Positions 1 to 11,500 of a stretch of 64,000 nt of DNA are shown here, piece after piece (positions within the stretch are counted from its first letter, which is position 1; each line of letters begins with the position of its first letter). The translations under genes were made by a program, and so were the position numbers. Below the pieces are notes generated by a model that was not told where the DNA came from, searched no databases, and saw only the letters and a list, made by a program, of their open reading frames with translations. The stretch is from Talpa occidentalis (lineage: Eukaryota > Chordata > Mammalia > Eulipotyphla > Talpidae): positions 53,313,013-53,377,012 of the forward strand of contig NW_023601754.1 of NCBI RefSeq assembly GCF_014898055.3, written 5' to 3'.

Positions 1-279
1 GGAGCCATCTGTGTCTCAGGCTCGGCCCATCTGCCCCGTCTTTCCTCCTGTATCTGTCCCGCTGGCGGGGACATGGGGACTGCGCTCTGGCCCCTCCCAC
101 ACAGCGCTGGGCTGAGGCCACATGGTGGGCAGTGGCGGAAGTGTGCCTGGCCGAGAGCACGGACACCCGGACACCCGTGTTGGGGAGAAGGCCCAGTGCC
201 TCTGCCCCCCCACCCCCGGGGCCTGCCCTGCTGCTCACTTGCTGTCCCCAGAAGGGCTGATGGGGGCCTTTCAGGGACA

Positions 280-392
280 CTGTTTCCCAAAAATAGCCCG
301 CAGAGACCCCAGTTCCATTATCAGCCTCTACCTCATTTCCTGACAAATCGTCCGGCCTCAAGCAAAACGTATCTCATCTGGTTTCATCGCAG
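280..392. promoter_or_regulatory. candidate conserved noncoding element
   Basis: A 110-bp AT-richer island sits in GC-rich flanks. It contains CCATTATCAGC, a TTATC (GATA-type) core, a run of A before AGCCCGC, and ACGTATCTCATCTGG, which carries an E-box-like CATCTGG. No coding frame or recognised repeat explains the composition. Calling it regulatory is inference from composition and motifs. Confidence 0.3.
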
Positions 393-954
393 GCCGGGGA
401 TGGGCCCATCAGCCAGCATCAGCAGATCCTGGGGGAGTCACCTACTGTGGCCAAGACTAGCCCGCGGGGCCTGGCCCAGCCCAGGAAGCACCCAAGGGAC
501 GCTGGCACCCAGGGTGGCCCTCCCTGCCCGGCCGGCTGGCACACCCACAGCACCTTCAGGGCTGTTTCCAGGAGGAGCTTTGGTGGGCAGTCTTTCCAGC
601 GGGACTGTCCTGCCCAGGGATCCCACTAGGGCCCCCTCACTGCACTGGGTGGCCGAGATGCCCCCACAGGCCAGATCCAGCCGGTCCTCAGCCCCGGGGC
701 TTGTAGGCCTTGTGGGGTCAGCCTGGCCCTGTCAGGTGTTAAGAAGAGGTGAGGCAGGACACTGCAGGGTGCCCCTCGCCCCACTAAGCAGGGCCTCCCA
801 GGCCAGCCCCAGAGCAGATGGGCCCAGAGGCGGAGGCGGGAGAGTGCAGGAGGCCCTGCAGAGCAGGTGCGGAAGGGAGGTTTCCAGCGCCCTCGTCCTC
901 ACCTGCCCAGCCCGCGCTGCCCGGGGGCCCAGTGTGCATGTGCTCGGAGTCTTA

Positions 955-1110
955 GAGCTCGAAGAAAATAAATAGATGAGACCAAAAAAAGGATCCCGCC
1001 CCATGCCAAACGTGCAGATAACACGGGAGGAAGTTTATTTTGATGAGGAAATCCCTAAATACTGTTGAAAGTATGCTTGGAATTGCTAATTAGCGCTCGG
1101 GCTTTGAAGG
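955..1110. promoter_or_regulatory. candidate enhancer with homeodomain palindrome
   Basis: An AT-rich island of about 150 bp in GC-rich surroundings. It contains the perfect 10-bp palindrome GCTAATTAGC at 1085-1094, whose TAATTA core is the classical homeodomain dimer site. TTTATTTTGATGAGG and AAATACTGTTGAAAG lie just before it. I see no repeat signature. Enhancer function is inferred, not shown. Confidence 0.35.
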
Positions 1111-1207
1111 AAGCGCTGTCTCCGCCTCCTCTTGCCAGGCTCCCTCCACTTAGCACTTATCTGCAGGAAACCGCTGGGCTTGGAATCCGCAGGCCCTGTG
1201 AGCCCCA

Positions 1208-1661
1208 TGACTCATGCCTGGGCTGTGGGGACAGGCTTCCCAGGACTGGGCCCGCACCCCACCGCCGGGCTGGGTGGCCACAGGCTCCCGGAGCAGGGGA
1301 AGAGAAAGCTCTGCTGGGTCGGCCAGGTCATGTCCGGGGAGCCGGACGCACACCTGCCTGTCCCGACATGCCCAGAGCATGCCCTGACTCAGCCTACAGA
1401 TCCGTGTGCCCTGGGCCGGGAGGGGACAGGCGTGGAAGCGGCCAGGTGGCACCGCGGGCCCCAGCACCCACCCCACCCACCCAGCCTGGCCAGCAGAGCT
1501 TCCAGAGGCTCCGTCCGCCTTGGAAAGGCTCGTTTTCCTGCAGGGCCGTGGCGGAACTCTGGATGAGGAAGAAAGGCCTATTTCTGGAGCCAGGGCTCTG
1601 GGACCCCATCCCATCCTGCCCTCCGACCCAGCAGGAAGGGCTGTTGGAAAGGCCTGACTCA
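1208..1661. promoter_or_regulatory. three AP-1 type TGACTCA sites
   Basis: The AP-1 core TGACTCA occurs at 1208-1214 (as ATGACTCAT), 1385-1391 and 1655-1661. A given AP-1 7-mer, counting both strands, is expected about once in 8 kb of even-composition DNA, so three in 450 bp is a modest enrichment. They lie just downstream of the AT-rich island at 955-1110. Function is inferred. Confidence 0.25.
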
Positions 1662-2390
1662 GGGCCTTGGCCGGCGGGGCTGAGCGGAGAGGCAGAGGCG
1701 GCCCCCACACCAGCGGGCTTGGGGCCAGGAGACATGGCCACAGGGGCACGAGCCCAGATCCCACCTCAGGGCGTCGACTTAGCTCCGAGGAGCTCAGGTT
1801 GTGCAGCCCCACTGCCCCCAACGGCCGCGCCAGGTTTAGACTGGGGACGCCTACCTCCCCATGTCCGGAGGGGCTTGGGCCCATGGGCATGGGGCAGCCT
1901 AGGGCCCAGGGAGTGTGGCCCAGACCTTGCAAGGCCAACAGAAGGGTAGCAGAGGCTGCCGGGCCTCAGAGTCACGGGGCAGGTGTGGATCCTTCCAGGA
2001 CAGCGGTCACTCAGCCTGGCCTCAGGGCACCGGTGCTGGCTGGCCACCTGCATCAGGCTGTGTTTCTGATGCACTCACCCCCAAAGATGTGCCTTCTGTG
2101 ATCCTGTCTCTCTTCCGTCTTCTGCCCATGTTCCCCCAGCCCCTGACCCCCAAAAGTCCGGGGCAAAAGAGACCGGGCTGGATGGGGGTGAAAACCGCGA
2201 GCCCAGGTCAGATGAGGAAAGATTTTCACTCCCCCCCCCACCCCGCTGGTGCTGCTTAGAACCTCCACTTCCTCCCCAGACCCCCTTCATAACCGACGTG
2301 AGACGGAAGGGTCTCCGCAGGCCCCCCTGGGTACCGACCAGGGCAGCTTCCCACCCCCGCCCCAAACCCAAATCCCACCCGCAAAAGGTC

Positions 2391-2467
2391 AATCTTGTCA
2401 AACCCCAAAAGGCACATTCCTTGTGGATTTTCTGTCTGGAATTCCAGGTCAGTTTTCCATGACTCCG
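2391..2467. promoter_or_regulatory. candidate conserved noncoding element
   Basis: A 75-bp AT-richer island between C-rich segments. It contains AAAGGTCAATC (nuclear-receptor half-site type), ACATTCCTTGTGG (TEAD-like CATTCC) and TGGAATTCCAGGTCA. No reading frame or repeat explains it. Support is composition and motifs only. Confidence 0.28.
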
Positions 2468-2705
2468 TCTAAGGGATGGGGCGGGGGGCTGAGAAGCTGT
2501 TTGGGGTTCCGCCAGGGCACGGCCACCTCGGAGGGTTTGCAGTTCTGCGGAACTGGGGGGTTCTCCAGACTGGCGGGAGGGCTCGATGCTCCCGCAGGAG
2601 AGCGGTGCTCCCGGGCCAGGGGCTCCTGAAGGGGAGCCGGGCTCCAAGGCCAGGTGGTGGCGGGGACGTGGCCCTGGCGTGCAGGGAGCTCTGGCTGCAG
2701 CCCGC

Positions 2706-2729
2706 CGACGCTGGCGCCCCCAGCGGCCA
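2706..2729 (-). promoter_or_regulatory. weak CTCF-like site
   Basis: The minus strand reads CCGCTGGGGGCGCC, which fits the CTCF core except for G where A is usual at the sixth base. It is a single-site motif match in GC-rich DNA, so false positives are likely. Confidence 0.15.
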
Positions 2730-2839
2730 TGAGGCTTCGCGCGCAGGCGCAGGCGTGGGGGCCGGGGGCTTCTCGGCCCTACCTTTGGCAGCCGCACAGG
2801 TAGGCTGCGGGGGCCTCGCTCTGGTGACATGAACTCGTT

Positions 2840-2885
2840 CATCTGCCAAACACCTACTGGGCACCTAGCGTGCCACTGGCGAGGG
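2840..2885 (+). repeat. possible MIR-type fragment
   Basis: The text CCAAACACCTACTGGGCACC resembles the start of MIR or L2-type repeats that read tgagcacctactatgtgcc. The match is short and decayed. Confidence 0.3.
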
Positions 2886-4354
2886 CGTGGGGGCAGGGAG
2901 AGGAGGGCGGTGCAGAGAGCAAACCAGTGACCCCAAGCCCGGCCCTGACGGTGGGGTCGTGTTCTGGAGTGGAGACGCAGTGCGGAAACAAATCAGAAAA
3001 TTCTGAAAAGGGAGAGCCGTGGGGCGGGGCAAGGCTGTGACTTAGAAAGGTGGGGGCCGCGGCCCCGTGGAGGTCTGGAGCCCGCTCCCCGGAAGCCACT
3101 GTCCCTCCCGGTGGCCCGGGCTGGTGGGGGGGGCTGGGCCAGAGCAGCCAGCCTCCATGGCCCAAACCCAGGTCCACGTTCTCCTGCCAGCCTCATCCTT
3201 CACCGTCCTTCCAGCGTCCCTCCCAGCTGCCCAGGCCCAGGCAGCAGCTCCAAGACCAGCCTGGTGTCCGTGACGGTGGACGTCTGCTGGAGACAGAGCC
3301 CCCTTACCTGGGCTCCTGAGCACCCCCCAGCCCCCCACCCCCTCGCTCCCACTCCGATGCATGGGGCATCAATCACGGTCATTTTCCTGCAGGGGCCAGC
3401 GGCCTTCTGTCCACGGGCCCGAGTGAACTGGTGGCCCCTGTGTCCATCAGGCCTCCGGGGACACGCCCTCATTCATGTCCGTCCAGCCCTGCTTCTGCGA
3501 TACGGCAGCGGTGGACGGGCTGGGAGGCCACTTGGGCCAGAAGCCTGTAACCCTGACTGACCGGCCCATCCCCAAAGCTCGCTGACCCGCGTGCGGGGGA
3601 CCGGGGCCCCGCTGACAGCACCGCCCCTGGCCCCCCACCTTCTCACTGCACTGCAGCTGCCCCGAGCGGTGGGCCTGGCACCCGCGCACCCTGACAGTGG
3701 TTGGCATTTCGAACCTGGCCGCCTGTGTCCACTGGCCGGCTGCTCAGTGTCCCTCAGTGCCGCCATCGCGCCCACGAGGCCAGGGAGGCGGAGGGACGTG
3801 AGTGACCGGCATTGAAACACGCCTCTGAGAACAACACCACGCCGCGGGGTCTCTGCTCTGTCTCTCAGCAGAGCCGGTCACAGCCGGGCCAGAACCCGGG
3901 GCCTCCCTCCCTGCACCTGCAGTTCAAGAAAACTCATGAACAGAGAAGCCGCTTGGCCAGAGCGGAAAGGGGAAGTGGGGAAATCTGGCCGCTCAGCCCG
4001 GCTCCCCTTCTGCTTCCTCTATTTGCTCTGGGGCCCCCCACCCCGGCTCACGTGGCCGCCGGAGCGACCAGTGTGGGGAGCAGCCGTTGCACTGGCCCCG
4101 TCTCAGTTCTGCAGCCCCCCACGCCCCCAAACGCAGGGTGCGTCGGGGGTCCCGCGTAGAGGAGGGTTCCGGCCACTCGGGGAGGCCTGCGAGGGGCCGC
4201 CCTTCTCCCCGCAAACCCGGGCAGCCTGGCAACCCCGCCGGGCCTCATGCCTCACATTCCCAGCGCGGTTCTGACAGGCCCAGGAGCGGGGCGCCCCCCG
4301 CTTGGGAAGGGGCCGAGAGTTTGAACAGCTGCAGAACCTGCCCGCCCGCCATCT

Positions 4355-4510
4355 CCAGCTACTTATTTTTATTTATTTATTTATTTTGACCAGCCTCGAG
4401 GCTTACGTAACGCCCTTGGAAGTCAAGGAGCCAAGATTCATTATGGACGGCCCGGGGCGGGGGCGGGGGTGGGCTTGCAAAACACTTGTGGTGAGGAAAT
4501 CTTTCCATTG
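4355..4510. promoter_or_regulatory. candidate regulatory element with TTACGTAA
   Basis: This AT-rich segment begins with a (TTTA)n run at about 4366-4387 and contains the palindrome TTACGTAA at 4403-4410, the consensus of PAR-bZIP and NFIL3 proteins. AAGATTCATTATGG and AAAACACTTGTGG follow. A strong G-quadruplex motif lies inside it at 4454-4473. The combination is unusual for the surrounding GC-rich DNA. Regulatory function is inferred. Confidence 0.32.
4454..4473 (+). other. G-quadruplex motif with one-base loops
   Basis: Four G-tracts of 4, 5, 5 and 3 bases are separated by single bases C, C and T. One-base loops favour a very stable parallel quadruplex in vitro. The structure is predicted from sequence only. 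Confidence 0.55.
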
Positions 4511-4954
4511 AGAGCGAGGCCCGGTGCTCACCCTGGCTCCGGCCTGTCACTGGGGGGGCTGTGACTTGAGAGGGCCCCAGAGCCATGTGTGAGATTCTGG
4601 TGCAGGAACACTCCGGCGCCTGCACTTTGCCTGACACCCCAACACCCACCAAGCAGTGTGTGGGGGTCTCACCAAGCGCCAGGCCCTGAGCGTCACTCGC
4701 TGGATGGTCGAGGGGAGCGGGGACAGCCGTCCGCTCCAGTCACGGGGCGGACATGAGGCTTGGGGAGGAGCGAGGCCCCAGACAGCAGGTTCCTTGGGTT
4801 AAGTGGAAAAGCCCCCCCATCCCTGACCCGCACCTGCGGGCAGCCCCCCCACGCTCTAACCCCCGCCCAGGCTGCAGGCTGGGGCAGGAGAGGCGTCCTG
4901 GAGGAAGCTGCGGCCAGCGCTCCCTCCGCCATTTCCTTTCCAGGAGAACAGGTG

Positions 4955-4983
4955 TGCGGGGTGGGGTGCGGGGTGGGGTGCGG
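4955..4983 (+). repeat. 12-bp tandem repeat, about 2.4 copies
   Basis: The unit TGCGGGGTGGGG occurs twice in a row and then as a partial third copy. It is a minor G-rich tandem repeat and could vary in copy number between individuals. Confidence 0.7.
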
Positions 4984-5284
4984 CCATTCCCAGCGGGGGA
5001 GCGCCAAGGCAGGGGGCTGCGGCGTTGGCAAACAGTCCTCTTAGGGCACCCGGGCTGCAGCCGGCAGCTGCCCGCCCCCCTCCAGCAGCCACAGGAGGTA
5101 AACTTAGAAGAGGGCCCCGGGCGGTCTGGGCCGCAGCGCCAAGCCCGGCTGCAGCTCAACGAGTCTGCCGGGGAGCTGGAAACAGATGATTTCCATCAGC
5201 GGGAAAGACGGACTCCAGACACAGCGACAGGGCCCGCGCTGGGCTGCCAGGCCCTGCCTGGGGGGCGCTTCCAGGAAGCCTGGC

Positions 5285-5490
5285 CTGTCCCTCAGCCTCC
5301 AGCAGGACCTTCCCGGCGAGGGGCCGCGCGACCCAGGCCGGGCCGTGATAACCCGCGCCTCCCCGCTTCCCCCTCGCCGGCGCCTCCATGAACGGCCCGG
5401 CCCGGCCCGGCTTCCAGGCGGCAATTGGCCGGGCGTGGGGGCCTCGCTCCCAGCCGGGCCGCCCGCCTCGCGAGCCCCCTCCCCGGGCGG
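5285..5490. promoter_or_regulatory. CpG-dense patch, orphan promoter candidate
   Basis: I count about 28 CpG dinucleotides in roughly 200 bp, far above the mammalian average. The patch has a CAATTGG element (an inverted CCAAT core) near 5423. Just downstream is a TATA-like GTTTTTAAAACC at about 5501. No recognisable first exon follows on either strand. It may be a promoter of a noncoding RNA, a CpG-rich enhancer, or simply an unmethylated GC-rich patch. Confidence 0.4.
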
Positions 5491-6529
5491 AGAAGGGGCT
5501 GTTTTTAAAACCGTGCAGGGTTCTAGTCCAACCGTGCCACTCCGAGGCTGGCCGTGGCCCTGACAGTAGTCCTGGACATGGGAGATCTTGGCTGGGTCTG
5601 ACACAGCCGGGGACTCCCACAGGCCCTGGGCCGAGCAGCGGCTGCCAGGGGCAAAGCAGGGCCCGGCAGAGGGGGACCCTCCCGCTGCAGGCTAAGCCAG
5701 AGGGGCTGTCACCCTGGGCGTCCTGGTGGCCTGTGCGTGCCTGTGCGCCTTGGGGAACCAGCCACTGGGCTGCGTTTCCTGTTAAGTTGGAAAACACCCT
5801 CTGTTCGCGGATGTTCTGAAGGAGGCAGGAGCTTGCGGAGGCTGGGGGAGCGCGTGGTCATGGGCCTGCTTCGGCGGGCTCCCGGGACGCAGTGACGTGG
5901 CTGACGGCACCGATCTCCGGGGAAGACCCCCTTGTGCAGGAGGAATCACACTCCGCGGAATTCCAAAGGGGTAGCGAATGCGCGCCTGCGAGGGCGGGGA
6001 GGCCCTGAATGCTGGAGCGACCTCCAAGGCCTGAGCCTCAGTGCTATCACCCCCTGGGGCTCCCCCCCACCTATCTGCGCCTCATGGGGCCCAGCTTTGC
6101 AAGAGCATCACCATCAGGGTGAACTTCTTTCCTGGGGCTCCCAACTACTCCTCATGACAAGCCCCAGGGGGAATCACCCTCCTTTTTAAGGTGAGAAAAT
6201 TGAGGTTCGGCTCAATTTGCAAGGGACCCCACTACTTGGAGGCTGCAGGCCCACACACTGCAGAGGCGCGCCTTCCAGGGGGGCACACGGCCTCGAGCGC
6301 TAAGGACACACGCAGGCCTGCCAGCCCCGCCGCTGCGGTGGTAACTGGTGACACCTGGTCTCCAAGTCCTGAGAGCCAGGCGACGTCCTGGGGGCTGTGG
6401 GAGGAGTGGGTGGGGGCAGCAGGGGCCCCTGGAGCTCCCCCCACCTCCTGCGGACTGTAGCTGTGGGCTCTTCCCGGCCGGCAGTGCTCCCCCGGTCTCG
6501 GGCCGTCTGCAGCGCACAGAACACCCCGG

Positions 6530-6750
6530 GGTGGCCCCTCCGTCATGGAGCCGCGGGAGGGGGAGGGCAAGGCGTGTTCTTGGCGCGAGGCCCGCGCCCG
6601 CAGCCGCTGTGAGGAGGCTGCCGCGTCCGGAGGGAGGCTGAGGCTGGCCGGAGCTCCCGGTCCAGCCCGCTCTGCGGCTGCCTCTGGCCACGGGGGCGGC
6701 GATCTGTCCGCACGCGGGTGTAGGAGTCAGCCCTGCGAGCGGGGTGCCCT
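6530..6750. promoter_or_regulatory. second CpG-dense patch
   Basis: About 25 CpG dinucleotides in 220 bp, including GGCGCGAGG and CCCGCGCCCGCAGCC. No exon was recognised beside it. It lies 1.1 kb from the patch at 5285-5490, and the two may belong to one CpG-rich domain. Confidence 0.35.
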
Positions 6751-8334
6751 CCCGTCCCTGGAAGGAAAACGTGGGCTCCCCTTTCCCTTGCACGCCAGGT
6801 GGATGAAGACGTGAGGCGGCTGGGCCCTGCAGGCCGGGGCCACCCTCTGCGGGGCAGGCCTGGCTCACCAGCGCCACCAGCCTCCTGGGGTCCTGGAGCC
6901 CCTCCTGGGCCGCCACGGAGAGCGGGGCCAGCTGCGGTCGGGGCTGCGGGGTCTGGCCTGAGTCGTGCACACGCTCCGGGCCGCGTCTTTGGCTTCCTGC
7001 TTCCGTTGTGTTGGCACGAAAGTGGATGGGCTCTCGGGCCGCGGAGGGCAGGCCCGGGGGAGGCCGCGCCTCGGCTGCCGGTGGGGCTGGGGCCGGCAGG
7101 TCCGCAGCATCAAGCTGGCTGGGAGGCCGGGCCGGGAGCCGGCCAGTGCCCACCGTCCGCCACCTCCCTCCTCGAGGGGTTCGCTGAGGATGCGGCGGGA
7201 AGGCTTGCAGGAGTGAGTCCAGCAGCCGAGCCGGCGGCCTTTGCCCAGGGCCGGCCCAGGAAGGCTGCCGTGACCTCGGAGGGCGATGGAGCTCTCCCCG
7301 GGGGCAGAGGAGATGGCAGGAGCCTGGGGGACAGGTCACCCATGAGAGACAAACTGCAGCCCCCAGCCCGCCGGGCCTTGCGCAGCCTGTGAGGGCTCTG
7401 GGGTTCTGGGAGTGCTGAGCCCCCCATGCCAGCACCCTTATGGGCACTGAGCGTGCTGACAGGTGCTCTTAAGGGCCGCTGCTGGATGCCTGCTGGTGTG
7501 CGAGTGTCTGAGGACAGACACCAACTACAGCGTGCAGAGCACCGAGGGCAGGCTCTGGCCTCCCAGGTAAGGAAGGGGCAGGTGGGTGAGGAGTGGAGAG
7601 GCTTGAGGACCGGGAGGACCAGGTGAGTGCCAAGGGTGACCTTGGCAGAGAGTGCCAGGGGTCACTAGGGCTACGGCTGCTCCCCTGAGGTGCTGGGTGG
7701 GGCAGGCGGCTTGTCACAGGGGTGCCAGCCTGAGGGCTGTGCGGCCCTCTGTGGGCCTCTCTGGGCTGTGAGGACTGACGGGGACTGGGCAGCTCTGAGG
7801 CCATACTGTGTCCCCTGGTGGCACTGTCCCCGCTCAGAGCTGGCGTCTCACCCGGGAAAGGATGGACACCATCTCCAGAGCGCACAGGCCGGGCTCTGGA
7901 CACTTCTGGAAAGCAGGGCCATGACCCAGGAGGATCCTGCTGGGAGCGGCCAGGAGCCCCGGGGTGCCCTTGGTGGTGGAAGCTGGGACAGGCGGAGAGC
8001 GTGGACACTGCTGGGCTGGTGCGGGTGTCTGGTCTCTAGCCCCAAACTAAGCGAAGCGGCAAGTCCTGTCCCCGCAGAGTGGAGACCAACGACAGTGCCT
8101 GAGGTGCAGGACACGGGGGCCCCGCGGCTGGGGTTACGGGAGCAAGATGGAGGACTGGAGACTGGGGTTGGGGGGAGCTCTCCACCGTAGGCCTCACCAG
8201 AGGGCCCCCACCACCCTCTCCTGCCTCCCGCTTGGGCCACCAGAGCAAAGAACAGACAAGAGGTTCAAGGAGGGAAATTTCTTGTCCCCATCTGGGGGCT
8301 GGATCCAGATCAGGGTGTCCGGGGTCTCCCCAGG

Positions 8335-8562
8335 CCTCTCCCAGCCATGCGGACGCGTCTCTTCCCCGTGTCCTCACGGGCCATCCCTCTGGCATGTCTG
8401 TGCCCTGACCCCTGCCCTTAGGGGTACATGGTCCTGGGGTGAGACCCCCACGACCTCACTTCGCTTCAGCCCCCTCTGTGAAGACCCCTCTCCAACATGG
8501 TCCCCTCTGGGGTACAAGGGTGAGGATTGCAGTGTGAATTGGGGGGCACAGTTCAGCCCGCA
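8335..8562 (+). repeat. ancient interspersed repeat, copy A1
   Basis: The segment follows a widespread eutherian repeat that I recognise by pattern but cannot name securely. It reads CTTCCCCGTGTCCTCACGGG, then a pyrimidine-rich stretch, then CCCCTCTGGGGTAC, and ends GTGAATTGGGGGGCACAGTTC. Three further copies ending the same way lie at 12238-12548, 41955-42265 and 44435-44523. It has no coding capacity. Confidence 0.55.
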
Positions 8563-11500
8563 GTGCCCTCCCTTGTCCTGTGTTCAGGCACGGCCTGCGG
8601 TGAGCCTGCCCTTCTCGGCCCCCGGGGCTCCATGGTGTTGGCCGGACCTCGACGTCCAGCAGCGGGAGGGATGACTGGCAAGATGGGACGCTTTGCGAGA
8701 CCATGTGTGTCCCCCGCAGGGGTGGCCAGAGCCCTAGCTCGCTCGGTGGCCTGGGCAGTGGCTGATCACAGCTGCCTGCTGGCCCCTTCCGGGCAGACCC
8801 CTGCCCGCCGTCCCCTGGGTCGGACCTCGCTCAGGGTCGGCCCACTCTGACTCGACGAAGGCCCCACCACCCACCCCACCGGGCCCACCCCGGTCCAGCT
8901 CCTGTCGGCTCCGAGCCCAGGCCCCGCTCTGCTTGGCTGAAGGGACACTCAGGTGCCTGAGAAGGTCCGCGGTGGCCCCCGGCCCCCAGGGCCAGCCTTC
9001 TCTCCCAGGCTGCCTGGTTCCCAAGTGGCCTTTGTCCGGCAGGCTGCAGTGGGTCATCGGGAGGGGCCAGAGAACTGGGTTGTCTACAGGCTCGTGAGCG
9101 TGGTGGGGCTGGGGCACCCGCCGGACCCCGCTGCCTGGGCGAGGACCTGATGGCATCGGCCACGTGTAGCCGACGGGAGGGCGGGGAGCATCGGAAGGGG
9201 ATGGACAAGAGGGCAGATGGCAAACGTCCTCCGTGAGCCCAATCACCCTGGACAAACCTGCCCCGCCACAGGCTCTGCTGCCCACCGAGCGCCATGCTGC
9301 CAGGGGTGCGGGCGGGCCTGGGCTCGCAACCCCCAGTGCCTGCCCAAGGAGATGGCGGCCCTCGGGGAGCAGCCCCCGCTGGGACCTTCTGGGACCCTGG
9401 GTTTGCAGACCGGACGCCCAGAGTCAGAGGGGGCAGGGGCCGGGACCACACAGCCGTCCCCAGGGGCGCTCTGAGTGGACCCCAGCCCTGGGCGCCTCAG
9501 GATGGAGTTCCCACCTGGGAAGGTCTCCGGTCTGCCTCCTGCTCCCATCTCCCCCGCGCCCCACTCTCTGGGTCATGGCCTCCGGGCTGTCCCGTTGTGG
9601 TTTTGGGGTGGGGGTCTGAGCCCTCCTGCCTGCCCCTTTTCTCTTGTGCAGGATGCATTTGGGCCCCCGGAGCCCCCTCCCCTCCCGGGTCTGGCCTGCC
9701 CACCCAGCCAAGCCCGGGCCTCCCGCAGCCCCTTTGTCTGGCCTCGGGTTTCCACAGGCAGCCCCGGGTTTTCTCCCAGGTCTCAGGTTTCTCCTCTCCT
9801 GGGAGGATCCTTCCACTGACCTCCCAGGAGCGCCCCCACCCCCAGGATGGGGCCCCAGGAATTCAGGCCAGGCCTCCCCCGAGGACCCGGACTTGTGGAA
9901 GGGCCAGGCCCGGAGCCCGGAGGCCCCAGCACAGGGCCGCGGAGGATGTCCTGCCGGGACTGGACCCTCCGCAGGCGGCGTGGCTGATCCGAGGTTTCAT
10001 TCCTCGACCCGACTCCAGCGGCCGGCGGCTTTTCTTGTGGGAAAATGAGAACGTGGAGAAGAGGCCCCTGTGGAAATCTCGCTGATCTGCGGGGGCCCCT
10101 CGAGGCCCGAGGTCGGCTGCTGGGGCTACGCGGCTGCCCCGGGCGGCCCCTCTCCCCTCCCCGGCCCTGTGCGGGCGGCCCCGTTCCCACGCCGGGTCCC
10201 GCTTGTGAGTGGGGTGGGGGAGGCCCCCCCGTCCCCCCGGCCCACCACCCGCCCTCCCTCCAGCACCTGAAGCCCTCCCCAGGCCCGGGCGTCCCCCCTT
10301 CTTTGCTCACTGCACCCAGCCCAGCCCGCCCCCCCAGCCCCCACTGGAAGCGCCCTGAGGGGGTGCCTGGGGCCCTTCGGGGGAGGTGTCGGGCTCCCGC
10401 CCCCTTCTTTCTGGGTGAGCTCATCGGTTCCCATGGATTGAAACAACCCAGCTTGTCTCTAGCTGCGACCTCTCCTGTGAACTTTGACCTGAACATCCGG
10501 CCCGCCACTTGACCTCTCCCTTTGGGGTCTCCCCGATTTGTCGGGCCCATCATGGCCAAGCCGAACTTGGGGATTGTTCTCCCCAACCCTTTCCCAGCCC
10601 CCCCACCCTGTCTTCCTGCCTCTGCAAAGCCCACCTGGGTCCTCCATCGCTCGGCCCAGAAGCCCCACAATCTGTGCCACCCACCACCCCGTCCACACCC
10701 CCAGGGCCCCAGGCCCTGCACTCGGCCTGGCCACCGCCTGGGTCCAGAGAGAGGCCACAGCACCACGAGAGTCCCAGAGAGGAGGCCAGGGCCTCGGCAC
10801 CCCGGTCCCCCGCTAGGGAGGCTGGGGCGGCCTTGGCCGGCTCTGTCTCAGGGGCCCCCTGAGCCCGGCCTGAAGGGCGGGGAGTCAAGGAGGCAGCGGC
10901 CGTCCCCGCAGGCCCCGCTGTTGGGAGCCACAGGCCAGGTCAGGGGTCATGTTTACACGCCGGGGAGCCCAGGCGGTGCCCCCAGCCGCACGGCTGTCCA
11001 AATGGCGTGGGCGGGCGGCCCCTTGCATGGTTTGGGGGCAGAATAACAAGGCCCTGGTCACTCACCTGACCAGTCACGCCGGGACGGTTTGAGAGGACAA
11101 AGAAGCAGAACTGACCTCTGGGCAGGGCAGGAGCTGGGTGGTTGGGGGGAGCCTGAGGCCTGGAGCTGGGTCCTGGGAGGAGCGTGATGCTGGGCACCGG
11201 GGCTGGAGCGGCCAGCCGGGCTCGGCTCCCCCGGGACCCTACCCTGGTGGCCAGCTCTGAGCGCCCGCCCAATCCCCGCTGCCACAGGGGCCGCACCGGG
11301 GGTTTCTGCAGAGCACACGCCACAGCCGCCTCGCACCGGCGTCGGCCTCCCTGCGGGTCCCTGTGCTGCCGCCTGCTCGGCCCTCGGGCCAGGCCGCCCC
11401 AGGGCCGTCCCGCTGTCCCCATGGCCAGCGCAGGGTCCGTGGGAAGGAGGGACGGAAGGAAGGAGGAGAGGAGGGAAGGAGGAGCCGAGGGGGGGGAGGG

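Larger units (their letters stand above)
1..8334. other. GC-rich single-copy DNA, no gene seen
   Basis: This stretch is GC-rich, with C-runs and G-runs and many overlapping open frames on both strands. The longest is a 411-codon minus-strand frame at 6212-7447. None shows a recognisable domain and their composition is dominated by Pro, Gly, Ala, Arg and Ser. I could not support any exon. What stands out are short AT-rich islands and CpG-dense patches, listed separately. It could be intergenic or intronic. Confidence 0.6.

Noticed and set aside
6212..7447. 411-codon minus-strand open frame as a gene
   Set aside because: It is Pro/Arg/Gly/Ala-rich with no recognisable domain, and overlaps a 197-codon frame on the other strand. 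Stop codons are rare in GC-rich DNA, so this is expected by chance.
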